Source: Eoetvoesiella caeni (GTDB taxonomy: Bacteria; Pseudomonadota; Gammaproteobacteria; Burkholderiales; Burkholderiaceae_B). Taken from it: a DNA stretch of 64,000 nt. A model generated the notes under the pieces. That model made no database searches, had not been told where the DNA came from, and was given only the letters and a program-made list of their open reading frames with translations. Shown here one piece after another: positions 1 through 9,569 of this stretch. The translations under genes were made by a program, and so were the position numbers. The stretch spans positions 559,145 to 623,144 of the forward strand of contig NZ_QNRQ01000002.1 in the NCBI RefSeq assembly GCF_003315175.1. The letters are read 5' to 3'. Every line of letters starts with the position of its first letter. The first letter of the stretch is position 1.

Positions 1-194
1 CCCTATTGGATCAGATATTGCCAGTATAAATCTTGCCTCAGGCGCAATACGTGTAAGCATTTGTTAAGACGTGGGCAGGCAAAACAATACCGCCGCAGCC
101 CGAACAGCCGTGGGCGGTTCGGCGGTACCGGCCATGATGCCAAGGGCGGTTTCCATCGGCGGGCGGGCCGCCCCCAGGGGACGGTTTGCGCCTC

Positions 195-1802
195 CTAGGC
201 CTTTGCGCCAAAGACCTTGCCCGCATGCTCGCGCATGGCATGGAATTCGATGGCGGGATAAAGCTCTTGCGCCACTCTCAGCTGAGCCTGCGAGCTGACC
301 AGGAAGGCGGCGGCATCGACCACATCGTAAGCAATGTGGGCGGCGTTGGCGTCCATGAACTTGCGCAAGGCCTTGGGGTCTTCCGAGGTGATCCAGCGCG
401 CCATGTTGTAGCGCGATGGCATCATGCGCGCTTCGACGCCGTATTCGGTCTTGAGCCTGTGCGCCACGACTTCGAACTGCAACTGGCCGATAGCGCCCAG
501 CAACAGGGCGCCGCCGGCGGCTTCGGGGCGGAACACCTGGATGGCGCCTTCTTCGCCAAGCTGGGTCAGGCCGATGCGCAACTGCTTGATGCGCAAGGGA
601 TCCTTGACCTCAACCGCTTGAAACAGCTCGGGCGCAAAAAAGGGCAATCCCGTAAATTGCAGGTTTTCGCCTTCGGTCAGCACGTCGCCCAAATGCAATA
701 CGCCATGGTTGGGAATGCCGATGACGTCGCCGGCATAGGCCTCTTCGACCAGCTCGCGCCGCTGCGACAGGAACGAGACGACGTTGTTGGGGCGAATTTC
801 TTTGCCTGTACGGGCCACCTTTAGCTTCATGCCGCGCTCGAAGCGCCCCGAACTGACTCGAACGAACGCTACGCGGTCGCGGTGGGCGGGGTCCATATTG
901 GCCTGCACTTTGAAGACTACGCCGCTGAACTTGGGCTCTTGCGGCTGTACCGTGCGTTGCAGTGCTTCGCGCGGGCCGGGCTTGGGCGCCAGCTCGACAA
1001 GGACGTCCAGCACTTCCTGTACGCCGAAATTATTGATGGCGGAGCCGAAAAACACCGGCGTCTGCTGGCCCGCCAGGAATGCTTCATGGTCGAACTCGGG
1101 GGCGGCGGCCTGGATGAGTTCGATTTCTTCGTTGGCCTTGGCAAAGGCTTCGCCGAAGCGGCTGGCAATTGCCGGGTTGTCCAGGCCTTCGATGATCTCA
1201 TCCTGGTCGTTGCGGCGCTCTTCTCCGGCCTTGAACACGCGCATGTGGTTATGGCGAATGTCGAACACGCCGCCGAACGAGCGGCCCATGCCCACCGGCC
1301 AGGAAAACGGCACGGCGTCCATGCCCAGGTGGGCTTCGATTTCCGACAACAGTTCCAGCGGTTCGCGGACTTCGCGGTCTAGCTTGTTGATGAAAGTGAT
1401 GATGGGCGTGTTGCGTGCCCGGCATACTTGCAGCAAGCGTATGGTTTGCGGTTCGACGCCGTTGCCGGCATCGATCACCATCAGGGCGGCATCGACCGCG
1501 GTCAGCACGCGATAGGTGTCTTCCGAAAAGTCCTGGTGGCCCGGTGTGTCGAGCAAATTGATGACGCAGTCGCGATACTCCATCTGCATGACCGACGATG
1601 CGACCGAAATGCCGCGCTGCTTTTCAATTTCCATCCAGTCGGACGAGGCATGGCGGCTGGCCTTGCGGGCCTTTACGCTGCCGGCTATCTGAATGGCTCC
1701 TGCGAACAGCAGGAGTTTTTCAGTCAGCGTGGTCTTGCCCGCGTCGGGATGGGAAATAATTGCAAAAGTGCGTCGACGGTCGACTTCGTTGGCAATGCTC
1801 AT
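195..1802 (-). CDS. prfC: Peptide chain release factor 3 (RF3)
   Basis: This GTPase removes release factors RF1 and RF2 from the ribosome after peptide release. The protein is 535 residues, close to the usual 525-535. The P-loop HPDAGKTT is at residues 18-25, followed by the G3 motif DTPGHQDF and the G4 motif NKLD, and the elongation-factor-like domains II and III follow. The frame stays open upstream to 2153, but the extra 117 residues are low-complexity Ala/Pro and unlike the family. The start at 1802 gives the standard N-terminus MSIANEVDRRRTF, so it was chosen. It lies 40 bases downstream of the rhlE stop and may be co-transcribed with it. Confidence 0.97.
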   Translation of the reverse strand: MSIANEVDRRRTFAIISHPDAGKTTLTEKLLLFAGAIQIAGSVKARKASRHASSDWMEIEKQRGISVASSVMQMEYRDCVINLLDTPGHQDFSEDTYRVLTAVDAALMVIDAGNGVEPQTIRLLQVCRARNTPIITFINKLDREVREPLELLSEIEAHLGMDAVPFSWPVGMGRSFGGVFDIRHNHMRVFKAGEERRNDQDEIIEGLDNPAIASRFGEAFAKANEEIELIQAAAPEFDHEAFLAGQQTPVFFGSAINNFGVQEVLDVLVELAPKPGPREALQRTVQPQEPKFSGVVFKVQANMDPAHRDRVAFVRVSSGRFERGMKLKVARTGKEIRPNNVVSFLSQRRELVEEAYAGDVIGIPNHGVLHLGDVLTEGENLQFTGLPFFAPELFQAVEVKDPLRIKQLRIGLTQLGEEGAIQVFRPEAAGGALLLGAIGQLQFEVVAHRLKTEYGVEARMMPSRYNMARWITSEDPKALRKFMDANAAHIAYDVVDAAAFLVSSQAQLRVAQELYPAIEFHAMREHAGKVFGAKA

Positions 1803-1842
1803 GGCGAATTTCTGGCAAGTAGCAAGTATTGCGAATAGCGGT

Positions 1843-3246
<1,404 letters not shown>

Positions 3247-3566
3247 GAATAACTCCAGCGACAGCCTATCGCTCGAGTCGAGAGACACCAATCTAGGCGG
3301 ACGAAGTAAAAAGGTAAGAAACTTTGGCGGCCCCGCTTTTTAGCAAAAGGGGCAAGCTTGCAGTTATGACCTGCGGCGCGCAAGGGTTGCAACGCCTGCA
3401 TGCTTATGCGCTGATTGGCTCATCGCATAACCTACCATTGTAGCGCATTATGGGGTTTTCCCGCGACTTTTATTTTGACTATGCCGGTATTCCCCGCAAG
3501 GCGCTTGCCCAGATATAGTTTGTGCTGTTGTAATCGAACTCCAGACATTTTCAATTTTGCCTAAAA
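3247..3566. other. Intergenic region between rhlE and lemA
   Basis: These 320 bases separate divergent genes and should hold the promoters of both. I see no ORF with a ribosome binding site, no tRNA and no long hairpin. A TTGACT near 3474 and a TATAGT near 3515 are too far apart to form one promoter. Confidence 0.5.
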
Positions 3567-4190
3567 ATGACCGCATCCATGAAACGTTTATTGCTATTGT
3601 TGCTCGTGCCCATGTTGGCCGCGCTTTCCGGCTGCGGCTACAACGAAATCCAGAAGCTAGACGAACAGGTCAATGCCGCCTGGTCTCAAACCTTGAACCA
3701 GTACGAGCGCCGCGCCGAACTTGTTCCTAAACTGGTGAATTCGGTCAACGCCTACATGGTCAACGAGCGCACGGTGCTGACCCAGGTTACCGAGGCGCGC
3801 TCCAAAGTGGGCAGCATCCAGATCAGCGCCAAAGACCTGGACAACCCGGAAGTGATGGCCAAGTTCGACCAGGCCCAAAGCCAATTGTCGTCGGCCTTGT
3901 CGCGCTTGATTGCGGTGTCGGAAAACTATCCCCAGCTTAAAAGCGACGGGCTGTTTCGCGACTTGATGACCCAGCTTGAAGGCACCGAAAACCGTATCGC
4001 CGCCGAGCGCGGCCGCTATGTGCAGGCGGTGCAGGCATATAACCTGCATGTGCGCCAGTTTCCCACCCTGATCACGGCAAAGATATTCGGCTATAAGGTC
4101 AAGCCCAATTACGGCGTCGACAAACAGGATGTGATTACGAAAGATCCCGAAGTGAAGTTCGACAACCCCGCTCCGGCCGGGGCGCGCTAA
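3567..4190 (+). CDS. lemA: LemA family lipoprotein
   Basis: LemA proteins are membrane-anchored helical proteins of unclear function, often encoded beside TPM-domain proteins as here. The 207-residue product has a lipoprotein signal with a lipobox ending LSGC (Cys23), then the LemA core beginning YNEIQKLDEQVNAAWSQ and a long helical body. The second ATG at 3579 would give a tighter signal peptide; neither start has a strong Shine-Dalgarno sequence. The gene is followed closely by two TPM-domain genes on the same strand, so the three probably form an operon. Confidence 0.93.
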   Translation: MTASMKRLLLLLLVPMLAALSGCGYNEIQKLDEQVNAAWSQTLNQYERRAELVPKLVNSVNAYMVNERTVLTQVTEARSKVGSIQISAKDLDNPEVMAKFDQAQSQLSSALSRLIAVSENYPQLKSDGLFRDLMTQLEGTENRIAAERGRYVQAVQAYNLHVRQFPTLITAKIFGYKVKPNYGVDKQDVITKDPEVKFDNPAPAGAR

Positions 4191-4261
4191 GGCGTATGGC
4201 AAAGCGTTTCCGGGCGGGGACGGTTCTGCCCACCGCCCGGCAGTGGCAAAGAGGAAAGTGG

Positions 4262-5179
4262 ATGAACGCAGCTAGAGGTTTTCTTATGACTGCCATGCGC
4301 TGCGCAGCCATGGCACTGGTTCTCTTTTTGGGGATGCTTGCGTTGCCGGCTCAGGCGGCCTTGGCACCGGTGCCGGCATTAAGCGCCCGGGTTACCGATA
4401 CAACGCAAACCCTGGACGAGGCTACCCGCAGCCAGCTTACGCAGCAGCTGGCGGACCTGGAGCAGCGCAAGGGGGCGCAGATCGCGGTGCTGATGGTGCC
4501 GACTACCGGCGACGAGTCGATAGAACAGTACGCGCTGCGGGCCTTCGAGCAATGGAAGCTGGGTCGCAAGAACGTCGACGATGGGATTTTGTTTGTGGTT
4601 GCAAAGAATGACCGCAAGCTGCGCATTGAAGTGGGCTACGGTTTGGGCGGCGCGGTAACCGACCTTTCGGCGGGACGGATTATCCGCGAGCAGGTAGCGC
4701 CCCGCTTCAAGCAGGGCGATTTTGCCGGCGGAGTTGCCGCGGGAGTGGACAGCCTGGTCAAGCTGGTCGACGGCGAGGATTTACCGCCCGTACAGCAGCC
4801 GACGGAGCAGGACTCCGACAACGAGTCGGCCTTTATGCTGGTGCCGCTGGCTGTCATGGCATTTCTTATGCCGCCGTTCTTCGCCTTGTTTGCGGTAGGC
4901 TTTTTCGTCGGCATCATGTTTGGGAGCCCGGTGATTGGCATATTGGCGGGCATGGCGGCATTGTTGATCAGCTTATTCGGCCGGAATTTGGGCGCGGGCG
5001 GCAAGGGCGGCCTGGCACGCGCCTCCCGGCGCGGAGGCGTGGCTGGCGGGCTCGGCGGTCTGGGCGGCGGCTTTGGTGGCGGCGGCTTCGGAGGGGGCGG
5101 TTTCGGTGGCGGCGGAGGCGGCGGTTTTGGAGGTGGCGGCGGCGGTAGCGGCGGAGGCGGCGCTTCCGGCGGCTGGTAG
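4262..5179 (+). CDS. TPM-domain protein with Gly-rich tail (YgcG family)
   Basis: The protein has a signal peptide (MTAMRCAAMALVLFL, cleavage near ALPAQAA) and then a TPM domain of about 140 residues, containing the family signature EVGYGLGGAVTDLSAGRI. One or two hydrophobic segments around residues 195-240 and a long glycine-rich tail ending GGGASGGW follow. TPM proteins are secreted or membrane-bound; some have phosphatase activity and some act in photosystem repair, but the bacterial role is unknown. The frame extends upstream to 4196, but AGGAAAG just before the ATG at 4262 and the signal peptide support the later start (305 residues). It lies directly after lemA. Confidence 0.9.
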   Translation: MNAARGFLMTAMRCAAMALVLFLGMLALPAQAALAPVPALSARVTDTTQTLDEATRSQLTQQLADLEQRKGAQIAVLMVPTTGDESIEQYALRAFEQWKLGRKNVDDGILFVVAKNDRKLRIEVGYGLGGAVTDLSAGRIIREQVAPRFKQGDFAGGVAAGVDSLVKLVDGEDLPPVQQPTEQDSDNESAFMLVPLAVMAFLMPPFFALFAVGFFVGIMFGSPVIGILAGMAALLISLFGRNLGAGGKGGLARASRRGGVAGGLGGLGGGFGGGGFGGGGFGGGGGGGFGGGGGGSGGGGASGGW

Positions 5180-5314
5180 GCTCCCCGTGAAGACTTCCCG
5201 CGCATCGACGCTACACATCATTACGCTGGCCCGAGAAGCTTTTGCCTTGGGGCGGCCCTGCGGCGGAAGGTTCAGCCGTGCTTTATCGCTATGCGTTTCA
5301 CCAGGAGGATTTTG

Positions 5315-5821
5315 ATGCGGCAAGATGGCGGTAAATGGAAGGAGATCATCGGGTGGGCGTTTATCGAGGGGCATTGGTTGCGCCGCAAGTATTTCACGCC
5401 GCGGGCTTTATCGACCATTGCCGAGCGCATTCGCCAAAGCGAAATCGGGCATAGCGGCGAACTGATGGTGGCTATCGAGGCGGCTTCGCCTTCGCACGAG
5501 CGGAAAACCCATTTGCGCGCATTGGAAGTGTTCGGGCGCTTGCGCACCTGGGACACGCCGCACAATACAGGCGTGCTGTTGTATTTGGCGCTGGACAGGC
5601 ATGGCATCGAAATCATTGCCGATCGCGGCGTGGCCGCGCCGCAGGCGGTCTGGGAAACCATTTGCAGCCAGCTGCAAAGCCGCTTCCAGCATGGAGACTA
5701 CACGGCCGGCGTGCTTGATGCCGTGGCGGCTATCGAGCGCGCGCTGGCCAGTCATTGCCCGCCCATGCAAGATGGGCAGGAAAACCTCAATGATTTACCC
5801 AACGAGCCTGTGCTGCTTTAG
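5315..5821 (+). CDS. TPM-domain protein, second copy
   Basis: This is a shorter TPM-domain protein of 168 residues without signal peptide or Gly-rich tail. The TPM core is recognisable in GELMVAIEAA, GVLLYLALDRHGIEIIADRG and the C-terminal FQHGDYTAGVLDAVAAI stretch. An ATG at 5291 is in frame, but a perfect AGGAGG at 5303-5308, six bases before the ATG at 5315, decides the later start. It closes the lemA-TPM-TPM group. The function is unknown; it may act with the upstream TPM protein at the membrane. It ends 30 bases from the convergent aldehyde dehydrogenase gene. Confidence 0.85.
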   Translation: MRQDGGKWKEIIGWAFIEGHWLRRKYFTPRALSTIAERIRQSEIGHSGELMVAIEAASPSHERKTHLRALEVFGRLRTWDTPHNTGVLLYLALDRHGIEIIADRGVAAPQAVWETICSQLQSRFQHGDYTAGVLDAVAAIERALASHCPPMQDGQENLNDLPNEPVLL

Positions 5822-5851
5822 GCGGCCTGGATCGTCAGGGCTTGCGGGAAT

Positions 5852-7282
5852 CTAAGCCAGCGTGTAGGCTGTTTTTACGACCGTGAAGAACTCTTGCGCA
5901 TACCTGCCTTGCTCGCGCGGGCCGTGGCTTGAGCCTTTGCGCCCGCCGAAGGGTACGTGGTAGTCCACGCCCGCCGTGGCCACGTTGACCATGACCATGC
6001 CGGCCTGGCTGGCGCGCTTGAAGTGCGTAGCGTGCTTTAGCGATTGGGTGCAGATGCCGGAGCTGAGGCCGAACTCGGTATCGTTGGCCAAGGCCACGGC
6101 GTGTTCGTAGTCGTCGGCGGGGATCACGCTGGCAACGGGGCCGAAGATTTCTTCGCGCGAAATCCGCATATCGTTGGTGGCGTCGGCGAAAACCGCTGGG
6201 CTGAAGTAATAGCCGTTGGCCGGGTGTTGCAGGCGTTCGCCGCCGCACAGCAGGCGCGCGCCTTCGGCTTTGCCGATGCCGACGTACTCCAGGTTTTGCT
6301 GCAACTGGGATTCGTCCGAGACGGGCCCTATTTGAGTTTCGGCCGCCAGGGCATGGCCGACGCGCAAGGCTTTGGTGCGCTCGGCCAGGGCCTGGGTGAA
6401 CTGGCCGTAGATGCCGCGCTCGACAATAATGCGGCTGCTGGCCGTGCAGCGCTGGCCGGTAGAGTAGAACGCGCCTTGTATGGTGCAGTTCAGGGCGGTT
6501 TCCATGTCGGCATCGTTCAGGATGACCAGCGGGTTCTTGCCGCCCAGTTCCAACTGCGCCTTTTTCTGCAAGGCGGCGGTTTGCTGCAGGATTTGCCGGC
6601 CCGTGTCGACTGAACCGGTAAAGGTAATGGCGGTGACGCGCGGATCGGCAATAAGGGCAGCGCCGACGACCGAGCCGCGCCCCATGGCCAGGTTGAACAC
6701 GCCGGGGGGCAGGCCGCCGCGGCTTATGATTTCGGCCAAAGCCCAGGCCGAGCCGGGGACCAGGTCGGCCGGCTTGAACACGACGCAATTACCATAGGCC
6801 AGTGCCGGCGCAATTTTCCAGGCCGGAATGGCGATGGGGAAATTCCAGGGGGTAATGATGCCGACCACGCCCATGGGTTCGCGGGTGACTTCGACCTGGA
6901 TGCCGGGCCGCACCGAGGCCTGGATGTCGCCCGTCATGCGCAGGGTTTCGCCGGCAAAGAACTTGAAGATCTGCCCGGCGCGCGCGACTTCGCCGATGGC
7001 TTCGGGCAATGTCTTGCCTTCTTCGCGCGCCAGCAGCTCGCCAAGTTCGGCCTTGCGGGCCAGGATTTCAGCGCCGATTTGATCCAGCGCATCGAACCGC
7101 TGCTGCGGCGTGCTTAGCGACCAGGCGGGCCAGGCGGCATGCGCCGCGCCTATGGCCTGCTCGACATCGGCTTGCGACGCCCTGACATATTCGCCCACAA
7201 CATCGTCCAGATCCGACGGATTGAGATTTTTTTGAACGTTCGAAGAGCCGATCCATTCGCCGGCAATCCAGTTGTTGTGCAT
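5852..7282 (-). CDS. NAD(P)+-dependent aldehyde dehydrogenase (semialdehyde type)
   Basis: The product of 476 residues is a full-length aldehyde dehydrogenase. The general base Glu lies in LELGGKNP (E245) and the catalytic Cys in STGQRCTASSR (C279). The TPWNFP cofactor-binding motif is near residues 144-149 and FTGS near 221-224. The sequence around Cys279 resembles alpha-ketoglutaric semialdehyde (2,5-dioxovalerate) and succinic semialdehyde dehydrogenases, so a short dicarboxylic semialdehyde is the likely substrate; this is inference from family likeness. The start at 7282 gives MHNNWIAGEW; an upstream in-frame start at 7327 adds 15 unlikely residues. It lies 68 bases downstream of fdxA on the same strand. 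Context suggests it could oxidise an aldehyde made by the enamidase-like enzyme at 18985. Confidence 0.9.
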   Translation of the reverse strand: MHNNWIAGEWIGSSNVQKNLNPSDLDDVVGEYVRASQADVEQAIGAAHAAWPAWSLSTPQQRFDALDQIGAEILARKAELGELLAREEGKTLPEAIGEVARAGQIFKFFAGETLRMTGDIQASVRPGIQVEVTREPMGVVGIITPWNFPIAIPAWKIAPALAYGNCVVFKPADLVPGSAWALAEIISRGGLPPGVFNLAMGRGSVVGAALIADPRVTAITFTGSVDTGRQILQQTAALQKKAQLELGGKNPLVILNDADMETALNCTIQGAFYSTGQRCTASSRIIVERGIYGQFTQALAERTKALRVGHALAAETQIGPVSDESQLQQNLEYVGIGKAEGARLLCGGERLQHPANGYYFSPAVFADATNDMRISREEIFGPVASVIPADDYEHAVALANDTEFGLSSGICTQSLKHATHFKRASQAGMVMVNVATAGVDYHVPFGGRKGSSHGPREQGRYAQEFFTVVKTAYTLA

Positions 7283-7350
7283 GGTGTCTGTCCTAGTCGT
7301 GAGCCGTGCGCGGCATACCCCCCGCAAGCGTATATTCGATGCAGCCGGTA

Positions 7351-7674
7351 TTATCGTTCAAGCAGCGCCAGCTTGCCGGTTTTTTCTTTCCATTCGTCGG
7401 CGTCGGGCAGTGCGCCCTCGTTGCTTGAAATGACTTCCCATTGCTGCGAGAGCTCGGCATTCAACTGAATGAAGAGTTCCTGGCCCTCGGGCAGATCTTC
7501 TTCGGCGTAGATGGCACCGGCGGGGCATTCGGCCACACAGACGGCGCAATCGATGCATTCTTCCGGGTCGATCACAAGAAAGTTGGGGCCCGCATGAAAA
7601 CAGTCCACCGGGCATACATCGACGCAGTCGGTGTAACGGCATTTGATACAGGCTTCGGTTACTACGTGGGTCAT
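7351..7674 (-). CDS. fdxA: 7Fe-8S ferredoxin FdxA
   Basis: This is a 107-residue seven-iron ferredoxin. The cysteine pattern matches the Azotobacter FdI type: Cys9, Cys17 and Cys50 can bind the 3Fe-4S cluster, and Cys21, Cys40, Cys43 and Cys46 the 4Fe-4S cluster. The start at 7674 gives the standard N-terminus [17 protein letters not shown]; the frame extends upstream to 7773 without homology. FdxA is common as a housekeeping electron carrier in betaproteobacteria. Here its 5' end faces a TetR gene across two operator-like palindromes at 7759-7793, so it may be co-regulated with the catabolic genes and feed electrons to the Fe-S reductase at 15074 (inference). Confidence 0.95.
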   Translation of the reverse strand: MTHVVTEACIKCRYTDCVDVCPVDCFHAGPNFLVIDPEECIDCAVCVAECPAGAIYAEEDLPEGQELFIQLNAELSQQWEVISSNEGALPDADEWKEKTGKLALLER

Positions 7675-7758
7675 CTGGGTACCTTGCTGATATGGGTTTC
7701 GACCTTGGGCGGCGAGTGGCCCAGCGGCGGATTCATGAATGGTAGTCGAATAATTTAA

Positions 7759-7793
7759 TGTAGTAAACACCAAATAATTTAGTATTGACTACA
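7759..7793. promoter_or_regulatory. Tandem operator pair upstream of TetR gene (palindromes A and B)
   Basis: Two 16-bp imperfect palindromes of the form TKTAGT-N4-ACTAMA lie 19 bp apart. Site A, TGTAGTAAACACCAAA, is at 7759-7774; site B, TTTAGTATTGACTACA, is at 7778-7793. Site B overlaps a candidate -35 box TTGACT (7785-7790) for the TetR gene at 7831, with a weak -10 near 7807. This suggests autorepression, and perhaps control of the divergent fdxA gene. The same palindrome recurs at 8621, 14966, 14985 and 22387. Confidence 0.75.
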
Positions 7794-7830
7794 TTTTTTA
7801 TTGGTGTAAGAATCGGGGCCACTCTACTAA

Positions 7831-8577
7831 ATGGCTTTCACCATGGTCAGCAGCGCGCAAAAAGTTGTAATAGAGCCGGATCGCCAGGCGGCGCCGGCCA
7901 AAAAAAAGGCGGCGTCGGCCCGCCCGGCGCGCAAGACGCCCGCGCAAAAAGCCACGCGCGGAGCGCAGGTGCGTGCGCATAAAACGCGTGACGCCATCTT
8001 GCGCGCGGCGACCCGGGTGTTTGCGCGCAATGGGTTTACCGAAGGCAAGATCGAAAGCATCTCCAAGCTGTCGGGTACGCACGACCGTATGATTTATTAC
8101 TACTTCGGCAGCAAGGCGCAATTGTTCGTCGAAGTGCTGGAGGCCACCTATCAGAAGATGAACGAGGCCGAAGCCGCCATCCACATCGACCTGGAAGCGC
8201 CGGTCGAGGCGCTGACGACAGTGGTCAATTTTGTATGGCGCTATTATCTCGACCACCCCGAATTCATCACCCTGCTCAATAGCGAAAACCTGCTCAAGGG
8301 CAAGCACATCAAGAAATCCGTGCGCGCCAGCCAGCTGTCCTCGCCGGCGGTCGCCATCCTGGAACAAGTCCTGCTTTCGGGGGTGGAAAAAAAGCTGTTT
8401 CGCGAAGATATGCGGGCACGCGACCTGTATATCGAAATCGCCGCCCTGGGCTACTTCTACCTGTCCAATCACTTCACGTTAAGCGCCTTCCTGAACAGCA
8501 ATCTAAGGGCCGAAGGCGAGCTCGAGCATTGGCGCCTGTTCATGATCGACACGACCTTGCGCTCGGTCCGCCGCTAG
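7831..8577 (+). CDS. TetR/AcrR family transcriptional repressor (copy 1)
   Basis: The 248-residue protein has a basic Ala/Lys-rich N-terminal extension of about 45 residues, then a TetR helix-turn-helix with the signature MIYYYFGSKAQLFVEVLEATY, and a helical ligand-binding domain. It is clearly related to the TetR protein at 21453: the motifs IYYYFGSK..LFVEVLEA.Y, GYFYVSN/GYFYLSN and SAFLN are shared. The operator pair at 7759-7793 directly upstream argues for autoregulation. The ligand is unknown; context suggests an intermediate of the heterocycle pathway encoded downstream. A second ATG at 7843 is possible. Confidence 0.93.
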   Translation: MAFTMVSSAQKVVIEPDRQAAPAKKKAASARPARKTPAQKATRGAQVRAHKTRDAILRAATRVFARNGFTEGKIESISKLSGTHDRMIYYYFGSKAQLFVEVLEATYQKMNEAEAAIHIDLEAPVEALTTVVNFVWRYYLDHPEFITLLNSENLLKGKHIKKSVRASQLSSPAVAILEQVLLSGVEKKLFREDMRARDLYIEIAALGYFYLSNHFTLSAFLNSNLRAEGELEHWRLFMIDTTLRSVRR

Positions 8578-8587
8578 GTGTTTTCCC

Positions 8588-8636
8588 TTGTCAGTGTTTT
8601 CCCCCGCCGTATGTAAAAATTGTAGTGAGTGCTAAA
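8588..8636 (+). promoter_or_regulatory. Promoter with operator upstream of hydrolase-transporter operon
   Basis: A candidate promoter TTGTCA (8588-8593), 16 bases, TATGTA (8610-8615) is followed by the palindrome TGTAGTGAGTGCTAAA at 8621-8636. The arms match the 16-bp operator consensus with one mismatch. This site is single, unlike the tandem pairs at 7759 and 14966. It is about 150 bases before the ATG of the hydrolase gene at 8789. Confidence 0.6.
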
Positions 8637-8788
8637 CAAATTAAGTGGGCCGTGCTAATCTTGGCGGAACTGATGGAACAGACTGGCAACGTGCGGCCGG
8701 CAAAAGAAGCAAACCGCTATTCTTTGGACCGATGCACGTAGCGCGCCACGATCCGCAACCCGGACCATGGCAGACAACAGGAGACAAA

Positions 8789-9430
8789 ATGGACGCGCTA
8801 TTCGCTGAACACAAGAGGCCGGATGAGCCGTTGTTTCTAGAGCCTGGCCGTACGGCAGTGCTGGTGGTCGACATGCTTAACGACTTCTGTACGCCGGGTG
8901 GCGCCATGGTGTTGGCGGGTGCCGAAAAACTGTACGGCCCGCAAAATGCCGTCATGCGCGCCGCGCGTGCCGCAGGTTCGCCGGTCGTGCACATTGTGGA
9001 CATGCATCGCCCCAACTTGCCATGCGACCGGGAGTTCCTGAAGCGCACGCCCCATTGCATGGAAGGGCAATGGGGTTCGGAAATCGTGGCAGAGCTGGAG
9101 CGCGAGCCGAGCGACTTTACCGTGATAAAGCGCCGCTACTCCGGGTTCTTCAATACGGACCTGGACCTTACGCTGAAAGACTTGCAGGTGGACACTCTGA
9201 TCGTCATGGGGGTGGTGACCAATATTTGCGTGCGCTCCACCGTGCATGATGCTTTCTTTCTGGGCTACCGCGTCATCGTTCCGCAAGATTGTGTGGCGGC
9301 AACCGGTCCGCGCGAACAAGAGTCCACCTTGTACGACATTGCCACGCATTTCGGCACCGTCACGACGGCGGCGTCTATCGGCGCAGCGCTTGAAGCAGGA
9401 GCGCCGGTCGATGTGGTTCAGTGCGAATGA
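8789..9430 (+). CDS. Isochorismatase-family cysteine hydrolase (first copy)
   Basis: The 213-residue protein belongs to the isochorismatase/nicotinamidase fold, whose members hydrolyse amides such as nicotinamide, maleamate, ureidoacrylate and N-carbamoylsarcosine. The Asp-Lys-Cys triad can be read as D28 (VVDMLNDF), K114 (VIKRRYSGF) and C147 (VTNICVRST). The start at 8789 follows AGGAGA with good spacing; the frame continues upstream to 8645 without homology. It is the first gene of an operon with an amide-type ABC importer and ends at a 139-base gap. By context it could release ammonia from an amide intermediate (maleamate amidase-like), but the substrate cannot be read from sequence. Confidence 0.88.
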   Translation: MDALFAEHKRPDEPLFLEPGRTAVLVVDMLNDFCTPGGAMVLAGAEKLYGPQNAVMRAARAAGSPVVHIVDMHRPNLPCDREFLKRTPHCMEGQWGSEIVAELEREPSDFTVIKRRYSGFFNTDLDLTLKDLQVDTLIVMGVVTNICVRSTVHDAFFLGYRVIVPQDCVAATGPREQESTLYDIATHFGTVTTAASIGAALEAGAPVDVVQCE

Positions 9431-9569
9431 CATATTGCCGCAAGGCCCCATAGGCCGTGCACCACGGACAAGCCCCAAGATTGTTTATCCAAAACCCGGC
9501 GCTGGCCGGGACGATAGCGTAGTGCTTGAGTATTGCTCCATTCAAAAAAAACAGGACCAGGAGACTTAA

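Noticed and set aside
1..194. Possible gene at the left edge
   Set aside because: No frame with a start codon, binding site and sensible composition is visible; it looks like the intergenic stretch after prfC.
4262..5179. Gly-rich coding repeat as a separate repeat element
   Set aside because: The GGCGGC-rich DNA is simply the coding sequence of the glycine tail of the TPM protein.
9495..9510. Hairpin CCCGGC-GCTG-GCCGGG between the hydrolase and the binding protein
   Set aside because: The stem is short, no T-tract follows and the genes on both sides look like one operon, so I did not call a terminator.
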